Shown here piece after piece: positions 27,227 through 35,923 of a stretch of DNA of 64,000 nucleotides (positions are counted from its first letter, which is position 1; each line of letters opens with the position of its first letter). The DNA lies in assembly GCF_009184545.1 (NCBI RefSeq), contig NZ_QJOW01000003.1, positions 320,400 through 384,399 of the forward strand, read 5' to 3'. The translations under genes were made by a program, and so were the position numbers. This DNA is from Halosegnis rubeus (GTDB lineage Archaea > Halobacteriota > Halobacteria > Halobacteriales > Haloarculaceae). The notes beneath the pieces were generated by a model. It saw nothing but the letters and a program-made list of their open reading frames with translations. It had not been told where the DNA came from and made no database searches.

Positions 27227-27255
27227 GACCGTGGTTCGGAATCCGGGCGATCTCA
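27227..27255 (+). repeat. third, degenerate copy of the tRNA-Pro 3' end
   Basis: The stretch gaccgtggttcggaatccg followed by ggcgatctca matches the tRNA 3' end at most positions, with changes clustered in the T loop and one in the acceptor. It is preceded at 27191-27199 by gacggattt, which also occurs (gaccggattt) at 27081-27090 before the second copy, suggesting that the whole unit was duplicated. It looks older than the second copy. Confidence 0.6.
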
Positions 27256-27285
27256 CTGTACTTCTCGCGGCGACCGTCTCGGACG

Positions 27286-28047
27286 CTACTGCTCCGACTT
27301 CATGATTCGTTCGTAGTGGACCTGTTCGCCGTCGACGACAGCGAGACCGAGTGTCGGCGTCCCCCACCGGAGGTGGTGTTCGGGAACGAGGGGGACGGGA
27401 ACGGGCTGGTAGCCGCGTTCGCGCATCGCGGCGATGCTCGCAAAGCGGCCGACCTCGTCGTCGCCCTGGAGCACGCGAAAGGAGCCGTCACGGCGGGTGT
27501 AGCGGTACGGGAACACGGACGCGGGACCGGGGTTCGTGAGCGACGCGACGGAATCGAGGGTGACCGTGGACTGTCGGTTCACGTCGAGCACGAGTGAGGG
27601 GTCGTCGTCGCCGGGTGCCTCACGCCACGTGAGCACGCGGTCGGCGCGAGCGCGGGCGGACTCGCCGTAGCGGGCGGTCGGCTGGGTGGCACGGACCGCG
27701 GCGTAGCTGCCGTCGGCCAGTTGGATGCGGTCGGGGACGGGGTAGAACTGCCGGAAGCCGCCGCGCTCGTCGGCGACGAACCGGGGCGTCGAGAGGATAT
27801 CGCCGACGGCCGTCGCCTCGTCGGCCGAAGTAACGTACAGGGTGGCGCGGTCGCTGCGGGCGGCGTCGGCCGCGCGTTCCACGAGCGTGGTCGGGTCCGA
27901 GCCGACCGGCTCGACGGCCACCGGCTCCGCGGCGAAGTCGAGCGGACCGCTCCCGCCGGTTGCGAGTGCAGTCGGTTCGCCGGCGTCGGCCGGCCGCTCG
28001 ACCGTGTGGCCGCAGGCGCGCAGTTCCGCCAACACCTGTTCGAGCAC
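27286..28047 (-). CDS. uncharacterised haloarchaeal protein, 253 aa
   Basis: A soluble acidic protein whose most likely start is GTG at 28047 (LEQVLAELRACGH), placed about 28 bases after a T-rich box (tttttg on the minus strand near 28072-28077). Longer in-frame versions would run through that promoter. It has an alternating alpha/beta N-terminal half (TLVERAADAARSDRATLYVTSADEA) and a C-terminal beta-rich half with RVLQGDDEVGRFASIAAMRERGY. No known motif is visible. It lies between the tRNA-Pro scars and the mcm gene, divergent from mcm. Confidence 0.7.
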   Translation of the reverse strand: MLEQVLAELRACGHTVERPADAGEPTALATGGSGPLDFAAEPVAVEPVGSDPTTLVERAADAARSDRATLYVTSADEATAVGDILSTPRFVADERGGFRQFYPVPDRIQLADGSYAAVRATQPTARYGESARARADRVLTWREAPGDDDPSLVLDVNRQSTVTLDSVASLTNPGPASVFPYRYTRRDGSFRVLQGDDEVGRFASIAAMRERGYQPVPVPLVPEHHLRWGTPTLGLAVVDGEQVHYERIMKSEQ

Positions 28048-28249
28048 GTATCGACTCGAGGAAGAAGAGAACAAAAAGCTACCGTGGCGGAAATGCGCAC
28101 ACGCTCTACCGCCGTCCGTCGGACGAGCACGAACAGCCGGTCGAGCGTGGCGTTTCCTCGCGACTCCGGGCGCGCGTTGGTCGCCGAGCCACTCCGACAC
28201 GCCCCGGGAGGAACGTTCATACGCGAAGGCGAACAAGGGTCAGCAACTG

Positions 28250-31200
28250 ATGGCCCGCGCAGAGAACGCTGAGATAATCGACCGGTTCGACGAGTTCTAC
28301 CGGAGCTACTACCGGAACGAGATCGGCGAACTGGCACAAAAATACCCCAGCGAGCAGAAGTCGCTGTACGTCGACTGGAACGACCTCTACCGCTTCGACC
28401 CGGACATCGCCGACGACTTCATCGCACAGCCACAGCAGATGCGCGAGTACGCCGAGGAGGCGCTGCGGCTGTATGACCTCCCGGTCGACGTGAAACTCGG
28501 CTCCGCACACGTCCGGGTCCAGAACCTCTCCGACAAGACGGGCATCCGCGAGATTCGCGCCGACCACGTCGGCAACCTCGTCTCCGTGCAGGGTATCGTT
28601 CGGAAGGCGACCGACGTGCGCCCGAAGATGCAACAGGCCGCCTTCGAGTGTCAGCGATGCGGGACGATGACCCGCATCCCCCAGTCGGACGGCGACTTCC
28701 AGGAACCCCACGAGTGTCAGGGCTGTGAGCGACAGGGACCGTTCCAGATTAACTTCGACCAGTCGGAGTTCATCGACTCCCAGAAGATTCGCGTCCAGGA
28801 GTCTCCCGAGGGGCTGCGCGGCGGCGAGACGCCACAGGCCATCGACGTGAACATCGAAGACGACATCACCGGGCGCGTCACCGCTGGCGACCACGTCACC
28901 ATCTCGGGGATTCTCCGGCTCGAACAGCAGGGGAACCAACAAGAGAAATCCGCTATCTTCGACTTCTACATGGAGGGGATGTCCGTCGCCATCGAGGACG
29001 AGCAGTTCGAGGAGATGGACATCTCCGAGGATGATAAAAAAGAGATTATCGAACTCTCCAACGACCCCGACATCTACGAGCAGATGGTCGGCTCGATGGC
29101 TCCCTCCATCTTCGGCTACCCCGACGAGAAGCTCGCCATCATCCTTCAACTGTTTTCGGGCGTGAAGAAGTCGCTCCCCGACGGCTCCCGGATTCGTGGA
29201 GATTTACACATGCTTCTAATAGGGGATCCTGGAACTGGAAAATCGCAACTTTTACAATACGTAAAGAAACTCGCGCCCAGAAGTGTCTACACTTCTGGGA
29301 AAGGTTCCAGCTCTGCCGGGTTGACGGCGGCGGCCGTGCGCGACGACTTCGGTGAGGGCCAGCAGTGGACGCTCGAGGCCGGCGCGCTCGTGCTCGCCGA
29401 TCAAGGGATTGCGGCGGTTGACGAATTGGACAAAATGCGGCCCGAAGACCGTTCAGCTATGCACGAAGCACTGGAACAGCAGTCGTACCACCCGAGTACC
29501 GAAGTGCTGCTCGCCGACGGTCGCCGTGTCGAAATCGGCGAGTTCGTCGATTCGGAGATGGCGGCTCGCTCGGATGAGGTGATCGACGGCGTGGACTGTG
29601 AGATTCTGCCCGTCGACGACACGCGCGTCCACTCGGTCGATTTCGAGACGAACGACGTCCGAAAGGAGCCGCTCGACCGCGTGAGCCGCCACGAAGCTCC
29701 AGACGAGTTCGTGCGCGTGACGTTCTCGAACGGGCGCGACGTGCTCGTGACGCCGGAGCATCCGATGTTCGCTGACGTTGACGGCGAGGTTGGTACCGTC
29801 GAGGCGCGCAACATTGAGGAAGGGGCCTTCGTTCCAGCCCCGCGCAAACTCCCTAACTCGACTGCTAGCGTCGGACTTGACGAGGAACCACACCGCGGCA
29901 CGGAACGCGACGTGTCACTTCCCGACGAACTAAACTGCGACCTCGCGGAGATTCTCGGCTTCCTCACCGCAGAGGGACACTCCTACGCCGGCTCAGCTCA
30001 CGAAATCGGATTCTCGAATCAGGACGAGCGGCTGTTGGCCCGCATAGACGACCTGATGACCCGCGAGTTCGGCTTCCCGAGCACCGACACGACGAACGAC
30101 GCGGGAACGGTGACGAAGCGGTGGGTATCCACGAAGCTGTACCGGTGGTTCGAGCAGAACTTCCCCGAGTTCATGCACACCGCCCGCGAGAAACGGATTC
30201 CGCCCCGCGTGCTGGGTGCCTCTGAGGAGCATATCCGTCGGTTCCTCGTCGGAGCGTTCGCCGGTGACGGTGGCGTCGAGAGCGAAGCGATGTCGTTCTC
30301 GACGGCCTCCGACGGACTGGCCGAGGATTACGCCGACGCCCTGGCGAAGGTCGGCGTTGCTTCCAGAATCCACCACGACATCGCCGAGAATGCACGGAAA
30401 GTGTACGTGATAGGTGACTCGACGGAGCGATTCGTTGACGCGGTGGTGGAGCCGGCGGACGACCGGTACGACGACGCCCGCGCGTTCGCCGACCGAAGCG
30501 AGGCGACGAGCCGCCACCACGACGTGCTCCCGACGAGTGCCGCCCGCGAGATTCGCGAGCTTCGAACGCTCGTGGGACTCGGGAAGACCGGCCAGTTTCG
30601 CTCGCATCTCGACGAGGGATTCGGTGTTCAAATCGAGACCGTCGACGAGCAGCTGTCGGCGGTGCGCGACTGCATCGAAACCGTCCGCGCGGCTGTCAGT
30701 GATGCGGACGACCTCGCTGCCGTCCGTGCTGCCGTTGGCTGGTCTGGACGCCAGCTTGGAGACCGAATCGACGAGACGACGAGTCGGATTCACTACGCCG
30801 AGGACGGCGGCTACGACGACGAAACCCGCGAGCAACTGACCGAACGCGCCCGAACCGCCGTGCTGGCGACGATGGACGAGGCCGAACGACGTGCTGACGT
30901 GCTCGAAGACCGGACCGATATCCGCTACTACCGCGTCACCGAGGTCGAAACCGTCCCCAACGAGGGCGAGTACGCGACCGACTGGGTGTACGACGTGACC
31001 GTCGAGCCGACGAACACGTTCGTGAGCCAGGGTGTCGTGCTCCACAACTCCATCTCCATCTCGAAGGCCGGCATCAACGCGACGCTCAAGTCGCGATGCT
31101 CGCTGCTCGGCGCGGCGAACCCGAAGTACGGCCGGTTCGACGAGTACGAGCCGATTCCCGAACAGATAGACCTCGAACCCGCTCTCGTCTCGCGATTCGA

Positions 31201-31912
31201 CCTCATCTTCACGGTGACGGACAAGCCGAACCCGGAGAAGGACCGCGACCTCGCGGACCACATCATCAACACGAACTACGCGGGCGAGCTGTTCACCCAC
31301 CGCGAGAGCGTGCCGACCTCGAACATCTCCGAGGAGGAAGTCGAGAGCATCACCGAGGACGTGGAGCCGGAGATCGATGCCGAGCTACTGCGGAAGTACA
31401 TCGCCTACGCGAAACGGACCTGTTTCCCGACGATGACGGAGGAGGCGAAAGCCGAGATTCGGGACTTCTACGTCGACCTGCGCTCGAAGGGGGCAAACGA
31501 GGACGCGCCCGTGCCGGTGACGGCCCGAAAGCTGGAGGCGCTCGTTCGGCTGGCGGAGGCGTCGGCCCGCGTCCGGCTGTCCGACACCGTCGAGAAGCGG
31601 GACGCCGAGAAGGTGGTCGGCATCGTGCGCGACTCGCTGGAGGCAATCGGCGTCGACCCCGAGACGGGCGAGTTCGACGTGGACATGGTCGAGGCCGGCT
31701 CCTCGAAGAGCCAGCGCGACCGCATCAAGAACATCAAGGGCATCATCAACGAACTCGAAGAGGAGTACGAGGACGGCGCACCCATCGAGGAGGTGTACGA
31801 GCGGGCCGACGCCGTCGGGATGGAACGCGACAAGGCCGAACACGAGATCGAGAAGCTCCGGCGACAGGGTGACATCTACGAGCCGACGACCGACCACCTG
31901 CGGACGGTCTGA
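28250..31912 (+). CDS. mcm: replicative MCM helicase with in-frame intein
   Basis: The archaeal replicative helicase, encoded as a 1220-residue precursor; removing the 522-residue intein leaves 698 residues, the usual haloarchaeal length. Extein parts: N-terminal OB/zinc region (CQRC and CQGC pairs, about residues 135-165), Walker A GDPGTGKS (325-332), Walker B AVDELDKM (about 388-395), intein insertion after ALEQQ (residue 411), then SISISKAG, the arginine finger region VSRFDLIF, and a C-terminal winged helix. Start ATG at 28250 has a TATA-like ttcatacg about 30 bases upstream. Codon usage around Walker A (29200-29325) and just before the intein (29400-29482) is clearly AT-richer than the rest. 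Confidence 0.96.
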   Translation: MARAENAEIIDRFDEFYRSYYRNEIGELAQKYPSEQKSLYVDWNDLYRFDPDIADDFIAQPQQMREYAEEALRLYDLPVDVKLGSAHVRVQNLSDKTGIREIRADHVGNLVSVQGIVRKATDVRPKMQQAAFECQRCGTMTRIPQSDGDFQEPHECQGCERQGPFQINFDQSEFIDSQKIRVQESPEGLRGGETPQAIDVNIEDDITGRVTAGDHVTISGILRLEQQGNQQEKSAIFDFYMEGMSVAIEDEQFEEMDISEDDKKEIIELSNDPDIYEQMVGSMAPSIFGYPDEKLAIILQLFSGVKKSLPDGSRIRGDLHMLLIGDPGTGKSQLLQYVKKLAPRSVYTSGKGSSSAGLTAAAVRDDFGEGQQWTLEAGALVLADQGIAAVDELDKMRPEDRSAMHEALEQQSYHPSTEVLLADGRRVEIGEFVDSEMAARSDEVIDGVDCEILPVDDTRVHSVDFETNDVRKEPLDRVSRHEAPDEFVRVTFSNGRDVLVTPEHPMFADVDGEVGTVEARNIEEGAFVPAPRKLPNSTASVGLDEEPHRGTERDVSLPDELNCDLAEILGFLTAEGHSYAGSAHEIGFSNQDERLLARIDDLMTREFGFPSTDTTNDAGTVTKRWVSTKLYRWFEQNFPEFMHTAREKRIPPRVLGASEEHIRRFLVGAFAGDGGVESEAMSFSTASDGLAEDYADALAKVGVASRIHHDIAENARKVYVIGDSTERFVDAVVEPADDRYDDARAFADRSEATSRHHDVLPTSAAREIRELRTLVGLGKTGQFRSHLDEGFGVQIETVDEQLSAVRDCIETVRAAVSDADDLAAVRAAVGWSGRQLGDRIDETTSRIHYAEDGGYDDETREQLTERARTAVLATMDEAERRADVLEDRTDIRYYRVTEVETVPNEGEYATDWVYDVTVEPTNTFVSQGVVLHNSISISKAGINATLKSRCSLLGAANPKYGRFDEYEPIPEQIDLEPALVSRFDLIFTVTDKPNPEKDRDLADHIINTNYAGELFTHRESVPTSNISEEEVESITEDVEPEIDAELLRKYIAYAKRTCFPTMTEEAKAEIRDFYVDLRSKGANEDAPVPVTARKLEALVRLAEASARVRLSDTVEKRDAEKVVGIVRDSLEAIGVDPETGEFDVDMVEAGSSKSQRDRIKNIKGIINELEEEYEDGAPIEEVYERADAVGMERDKAEHEIEKLRRQGDIYEPTTDHLRTV
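29483..31048 (+). mobile_element. MCM intein with LAGLIDADG homing endonuclease (522 aa)
   Basis: The insert begins with Ser1 (SYHPSTEVLLADGR, splicing block A), has block B as TPEHPMF, block F as WVYDVTVEPTNTFVS, and ends VVLHN before the extein Ser. The endonuclease has two LAGLIDADG-type helices: LAEILGFLTAEG (near 29938) and FLVGAFAGDGG (near 30242), so it is probably an active-type monomeric homing enzyme with both acidic residues in place (E and D). Splicing would use Ser instead of Cys at position 1, and Ser at +1. The insertion lies between Walker B and the following helix of MCM, a conserved site where archaeal MCM inteins are known. Confidence 0.95.
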
Positions 31913-32181
31913 TGGACCGCATCTCCACGCTGCGTAACATCGAGGACGCCCTCGCCGAGTTCGAGGACGGCGAGTGTGACCTCTCCGACCTCGAACGCCG
32001 GGTCCGTGGAGCCTTGCGCACCTACGCGACCGAGTTGGAGGGCGACCAGCGAGCCTACCGCGCGACGGGCGACGAGCCGGCCGACGGACGGGTGGTGCTT
32101 GCGCCCTCCGAGGGTGCGGCCCGCGAGCGACTCGCCGACCTGCTCTCCGGGGACCCCGACTTCGAGGTGAACGAGGTCTGA
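31912..32181 (+). CDS. small helical haloarchaeal protein coupled to mcm
   Basis: An 89-residue acidic protein whose ATG overlaps the mcm stop (TGATG), so it is translationally coupled. The first 45 residues form an amphipathic helix pair (RISTLRNIEDALAEFEDGECDLSDLERRVRGAL), and the rest ends in LLSGDPDFEVNEV. No motif is recognised. The tight coupling suggests a function linked to replication, or simply shared expression with mcm. Confidence 0.75.
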   Translation: MDRISTLRNIEDALAEFEDGECDLSDLERRVRGALRTYATELEGDQRAYRATGDEPADGRVVLAPSEGAARERLADLLSGDPDFEVNEV

Positions 32182-32182
32182 A

Positions 32183-33103
32183 CTACCCGTCGAGCCGGCG
32201 GATCGTCGTGTCGAGGATGCCCTGTGCGAGTGGCTTCCCGGTTTTCGCGTGCCAGTAAGCCTCCGCCGTCGCTTCTCTGTCGGCCAGCGGGACCAACCGG
32301 GCGGTCGTTCCGTCGGACGCGACGCGCAGCCACACCATCGCTTGGGGGAACGAGCAGGTCGCCGGCGCGAGCAGTTCGGTCAGTCCGCCACGTTGCTCGA
32401 TTGCAGGGACGTGCTGGTGGCCGGTAATCGCCAGTGGGATCCCAGTTTCGGAAAGCAACTCGCGGACGCGTGCCGCGTCGTTCGCGGCGAAGTTCGACCA
32501 CGGCTCGCCGCCCGGATGCTCGGGGAGCGGCCCGAGGTTGTGGTGGGCGACGACGAGCGTCGGCGTTTCGGGTTCCTCTGCGAGCAGTGCTGCGAGCCGG
32601 CTCCGCTGTGTTGGGCCGACAGCGCCACTCCACGTGTCGCGGGTCGACACGTTCTCCGGTGCTGCGGTGTTGAGACAGACGACGCGAAGCCCACCGACTC
32701 GGAGCAGTACGGGATAGGCGGCGGCGTCCGGTCTCGTGGCATCGCCGCGATAGCGTCGGGCGAAGTCGGCGATGGGCGGCGTTTCGTGGCTATCGAAGGA
32801 CTTCGCCACGTCGTGATTTCCCGGTACCGCGGTCCACGGGACCGACAGGTCGGCAAACAGGTCGTCCACGCGGTCGAACTCCGCGGGTCGGCCGTCGTTC
32901 GTCAGGTCGCCGACGAACGCGACGGCGTCGGCCTCGTTCGCCGTCTCGATTGCCGTCCGGAGCCGTGGCTCGCTCCGGTGGCGCAGCTTCCAGGTACCGT
33001 CTCCCTCGACCGCGAGGTGCGGGTCGGCGATGAGGGCGAGCGTAACCGGCGCATCGAGTCGCGGTCGGTCGAGGTCGGCGAGGACGGGGCCTCGGTCAGT
33101 CAT
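32183..33103 (-). CDS. calcineurin-like metallophosphoesterase
   Basis: A 306-residue protein with all metal motifs of the family in order: ADPH (about 26-29), GDLTNDG (about 64-70), GNHD (about 94-97), AHHN (about 176-179) and GHQH (about 223-226). Members hydrolyse phosphodiesters such as cyclic nucleotides or other small substrates. The start codon overlaps the stop of the ABC ATPase gene (ATGA), so it is the third gene of that short operon. Substrate unknown. Confidence 0.9.
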   Translation of the reverse strand: MTDRGPVLADLDRPRLDAPVTLALIADPHLAVEGDGTWKLRHRSEPRLRTAIETANEADAVAFVGDLTNDGRPAEFDRVDDLFADLSVPWTAVPGNHDVAKSFDSHETPPIADFARRYRGDATRPDAAAYPVLLRVGGLRVVCLNTAAPENVSTRDTWSGAVGPTQRSRLAALLAEEPETPTLVVAHHNLGPLPEHPGGEPWSNFAANDAARVRELLSETGIPLAITGHQHVPAIEQRGGLTELLAPATCSFPQAMVWLRVASDGTTARLVPLADREATAEAYWHAKTGKPLAQGILDTTIRRLDG

Positions 33104-34107
33104 GAGTCGAGCACGTGGACCCGTGATTCATCGAGCGAGAGCGACACCGTGGTGCCGGGTTCCGGAAGCTCGTCCAGCCGAAGCTCGATTGACTGTCCGT
33201 CGGCCAGTGTCGCCCGCCCGCGGACCGAATCACCGAGATACGTGCGTTCAGTGACGGTCGCCTCGAAGTCGTCGCCGTAGGTGAACGCCGCCGGTCGAAC
33301 CGCAGCGGTCGCGGTCGCGTCCGTCACGGTCGGTGCCGGCACCCGTATGGCTCCGGCGTCGATGTAGTCGCCCCGGACCGGTCCCGACAGCAGCGTGGAG
33401 GTTCCGATGAAGTCGGCGACGAACTCGTTTGCGGGCGCTTCGTACAGCTCCGTCGGCGTCGCGACCTGCTCCAGCTTCCCGTCCGAGAGCACGGCGATGC
33501 GGTCGCACATCTCCATCGCCTCGGCCTGGTCGTGGGTGACGTACAGCGCCGTCACGTCGAGGTCGTCCAGCAGGGCCGATATCTCGCGTCTGAGCCGGCG
33601 TTTCAGCTTCGCGTCCAGTCCGGTCATCGGCTCGTCGAGCAGGAGTATCTCTGGCTCGATTGCGAGCGCGCGGGCGAGTCCGACCCGCTGTTGTTGGCCC
33701 CCGGAGAGGGTCGTCGGGTCGCGGTCGCCAAGCTCGCCGATACCGAGCATGTCGAGCGGGTCGTCGGCGCGCTCTCGCCGCTTTGCCTTCCCGACGCCGG
33801 CCATTCTGGGCCCGAAGGCCACGTTCTGACGGACGGTCATATTGTCGAAGAGGGCGTACGACTGGAAGACGAGCCCGACGTTGCGCTGCTCGGGCGGGAC
33901 GTGGGTCACGTCCCGACCGCCGAAGGCGAGGGTTCCCTCCGTCGGAGTCTCGAATCCAGCGACCGTTCGCAGGGTGGTCGTCTTCCCACAGCCGGAGGGG
34001 CCGACGACGCCGGGCGTTTCACCCTCCGCGATGTCGAGCGAGAGCCCGTCGACGGCGGTGGTCTGGTCGTACTGTTTTCGAACGGAATTGAGTGTGACGT
34101 GTGTCAT
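33100..34107 (-). CDS. ABC transporter ATP-binding protein (PotA/FbpC type)
   Basis: A 335-residue ATPase: Walker A GPSGCGKT (about 37-44), Q-loop in VFQSYALFDNM, signature LSGGQQQR (about 134-141), Walker B LLLDEP (about 154-159), H-loop YVTHD, and a C-terminal TOBE-like beta domain (about 245-330). This arrangement belongs to importers for polyamines, iron, thiamine or similar solutes. The start at 34107 overlaps the stop of the truncated binding-protein gene by four bases. No permease gene is present on either side, so this ATPase has no obvious local membrane partner. Confidence 0.9.
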   Translation of the reverse strand: MTHVTLNSVRKQYDQTTAVDGLSLDIAEGETPGVVGPSGCGKTTTLRTVAGFETPTEGTLAFGGRDVTHVPPEQRNVGLVFQSYALFDNMTVRQNVAFGPRMAGVGKAKRRERADDPLDMLGIGELGDRDPTTLSGGQQQRVGLARALAIEPEILLLDEPMTGLDAKLKRRLRREISALLDDLDVTALYVTHDQAEAMEMCDRIAVLSDGKLEQVATPTELYEAPANEFVADFIGTSTLLSGPVRGDYIDAGAIRVPAPTVTDATATAAVRPAAFTYGDDFEATVTERTYLGDSVRGRATLADGQSIELRLDELPEPGTTVSLSLDESRVHVLDS

Positions 34108-34595
34108 TCGTCTGTCTTGAGCGAGTCCGGAACCTGCTCCCAGCCGGCCGGCTTGTACGCTTGCGTGAATCCCTCGTTGCGGGCCCGGACGCCGTAGGTG
34201 TAGCCACCGTTGTAGCCCGAGTGGTTCATGTTGGCCGCGTTCGCGCGCATATGCTGGAGCGCTTCGCCCGACGAGCGGTCGTTGTCGTTGACCGCCACTC
34301 CGTAGTTGCTCTCGAAGCTCTCCATGATACTGGGCCAGTTCATCCACCCCGACTGGACGCAGTAGAAGTAGAGCATATCCGGGAACGCATTCGCCGTCAC
34401 TTCCGTCTCGTAGTCGTCGTGGCCGACGGTGTACGCCTGTTCGGTACTGCTACCGCCACCGATGCCGCCGGTGGCAGTGTCTCCCCCGGCGTCATCGTCT
34501 CCCCCGTCCGTGTTTTCCGAGCAGCCGGCCAGCCCGGCCGCAAGCGCCGCGCCCGTCCCCTGCAGCAACCGTCGCCGTGTCTGTCGTGACACCAC
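34104..34595 (-). pseudogene. truncated Tat-exported solute-binding lipoprotein of an ABC importer
   Basis: 163 residues starting at GTG. A twin-arginine signal with lipobox is intact (RRRLLQGTG ... LAGC), followed by the start of a periplasmic-binding-protein fold (YETEVTANAFPDMLYFYCVQ, then a mature domain ending YKPAGWEQVPDSLKTDE). Full-length relatives are about 350-400 residues, so more than half of the ligand-binding lobes are missing. The frame ends exactly where the ATPase starts (ATGA), as if a deletion removed the rest of this gene together with one or two permease genes. It could still be exported, but ligand binding is unlikely. A TATA-like box lies about 30-38 bases upstream. Confidence 0.8.
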
Positions 34596-34623
34596 GTGAG
34601 CAGGCCGAGGAGATGCACAAAAG

Positions 34624-34634
34624 GTTATATAATA
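34624..34634 (-). promoter_or_regulatory. TATA box of the truncated binding-protein/ABC operon
   Basis: On the minus strand the sequence reads attatataacc, 29-39 bases before the GTG start at 34595. It is a strong box in a roughly 150-base AT-rich intergenic stretch that also holds the promoter of the divergent operon. Its good preservation suggests the truncated operon is still transcribed. Confidence 0.6.
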
Positions 34635-34716
34635 GGTTACTGAACTGGTCTGTTCATCTCAATATCTACTGTGTGTCAACATTACGCACACTAGTAGTAA
34701 AATCCGCAACGAAATA

Positions 34717-34726
34717 CCTAAATATT
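34717..34726 (+). promoter_or_regulatory. TATA box of the four-gene unknown operon
   Basis: The sequence acctaaatat lies 19-28 bases upstream of the ATG at 34745, matching a leaderless transcript. It supports the start MLFVVAYSR rather than the longer in-frame reading that begins at 34577. Confidence 0.55.
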
Positions 34727-34744
34727 ATCTCTCGAATCAGAGGT

Positions 34745-35089
34745 ATGTTGTTCGTCGTCGCGTACTCGCGAGCGGCCAGACGCACACTCAGAAACCTCCG
34801 GCGTGAACACGAAGAGACCGTCGTCAGGGAGTTCGGCCGCGCCGCGCTGCTCGAACCGACCGGCCACGGCGCACTGCTCGCGTGTCGGCTGCGCGAGCGC
34901 TACCCGGACGCCGTCCGCGTCGAGCGCACTCGACCGTTCAACGAGTTCGCCGTCCCCGAAATTCACGAGGCGGCCGTCGCCTACGAGAACGAGGCCTCGA
35001 AGTACACTCCCTACGCGCGGTTCGCGAGCGGAACCGACCACCCCGACCCCGACACCCTGCGCGACCGCACCCTCGACGCTGGGCTGTGA
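34745..35089 (+). CDS. haloarchaeal protein of unknown function, operon gene 1
   Basis: A 114-residue protein, MLFVVAYSRAARRTLRNL, with a basic N-terminal part containing an amphipathic helix and a compact alpha/beta middle (GHGALLACRLRERYPDAVRVERTRPFNE). No known fold is recognised. It opens a run of four genes (34745-36948) in which genes 1-2 and 3-4 overlap by four bases. The frame is clean and the composition is that of a real protein. The last gene of the run is a ParA/MinD-like protein, so a cell-organisation or surface-apparatus role is conceivable, but nothing in this sequence proves it. Confidence 0.7.
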   Translation: MLFVVAYSRAARRTLRNLRREHEETVVREFGRAALLEPTGHGALLACRLRERYPDAVRVERTRPFNEFAVPEIHEAAVAYENEASKYTPYARFASGTDHPDPDTLRDRTLDAGL

Positions 35090-35901
35090 GGTTTCGACTC
35101 ACCGACCCGGACCGCGCCGGGCGCGCTATCGACTGTCGCGAGGCCGATATCGACCCGAGCCGCGTCCTCACAGCGGTGCGTGACCCGACCGACGACGGGG
35201 TCAGGTGTCGGCGCGCGACTCGCCTCCACGGGACGCTCGGCGCTGTCGGATTCGCCTCGTCTCCCTCGCGCCGACAGACGCTGGCCGCGGTCGCACGGTC
35301 GCGCGGCGTTCGCGTCCCCGAACAGGAAGCTCTCGCCGCGGCTCGTGACCGACTCGCGAGCCACGCGACCGAGCCGACGAATCTCGCTCCCGAACGCGAG
35401 GAGGTGGCGAGCGCGAACGACGCGGACCGCGCCGCGCTCCGCGAAGAGGTCGCACGGCTTCGGGGTGTCGTGGACGCCACCCGCGGCGGCGACGGGCCTA
35501 TCGAGGAGACGCTCACCGAGTACCGCGAAACGGCGGCGCGACTCTCGGAGGTCGGAACGACCGCGACCGCGGCGAGCGAGCGACTCGCCCGCGAGCGCGA
35601 GCGCCTCTCGGAGCGGTACGACGCCCACCAGCGTCGGCTCGAACTCGAAGACGCGGTGGCGAATCGCGAACGCGACGTGCGACGTGCGCTCGCCGACCGG
35701 GCCGCGCCGCGGGTCGCCCGTGCCCGCGACGCGCTGGCCGAAACGACGCCGGTCGACCCCGAGAGCGACCGCGCGCTGCAACTGGCCGCCCTTCGCGCCG
35801 CCCGCCTGTCGGCCCCTGCCGTGGTGGCCGGCGGGTCCCTCGACGCGAGCGTCCTCGCCCGAGTAACGGACGCGAGCATCGTCCGCTGTCGAGATTTATG
35901 A
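35086..35901 (+). CDS. coiled-coil protein of unknown function, operon gene 2
   Basis: A 271-residue protein starting at a GTG that overlaps the previous stop (GTGA). The first 75 residues are globular (MRFRLTDPDRAGRAIDCREADIDPS), and the rest is dominated by long charged helices (about residues 100-235) with heptad-like Arg/Glu/Leu patterns (REEVARLRGVVDATRGG, ASERLARERERLSERYDAH) that predict coiled coil. The tail ends VLARVTDASIVRCRDL. It may be a structural or bridging partner within the operon. No catalytic motif is visible. Confidence 0.72.
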   Translation: MRFRLTDPDRAGRAIDCREADIDPSRVLTAVRDPTDDGVRCRRATRLHGTLGAVGFASSPSRRQTLAAVARSRGVRVPEQEALAAARDRLASHATEPTNLAPEREEVASANDADRAALREEVARLRGVVDATRGGDGPIEETLTEYRETAARLSEVGTTATAASERLARERERLSERYDAHQRRLELEDAVANRERDVRRALADRAAPRVARARDALAETTPVDPESDRALQLAALRAARLSAPAVVAGGSLDASVLARVTDASIVRCRDL

Positions 35902-35923
35902 CTGATGGCGAACCACCCGCACC

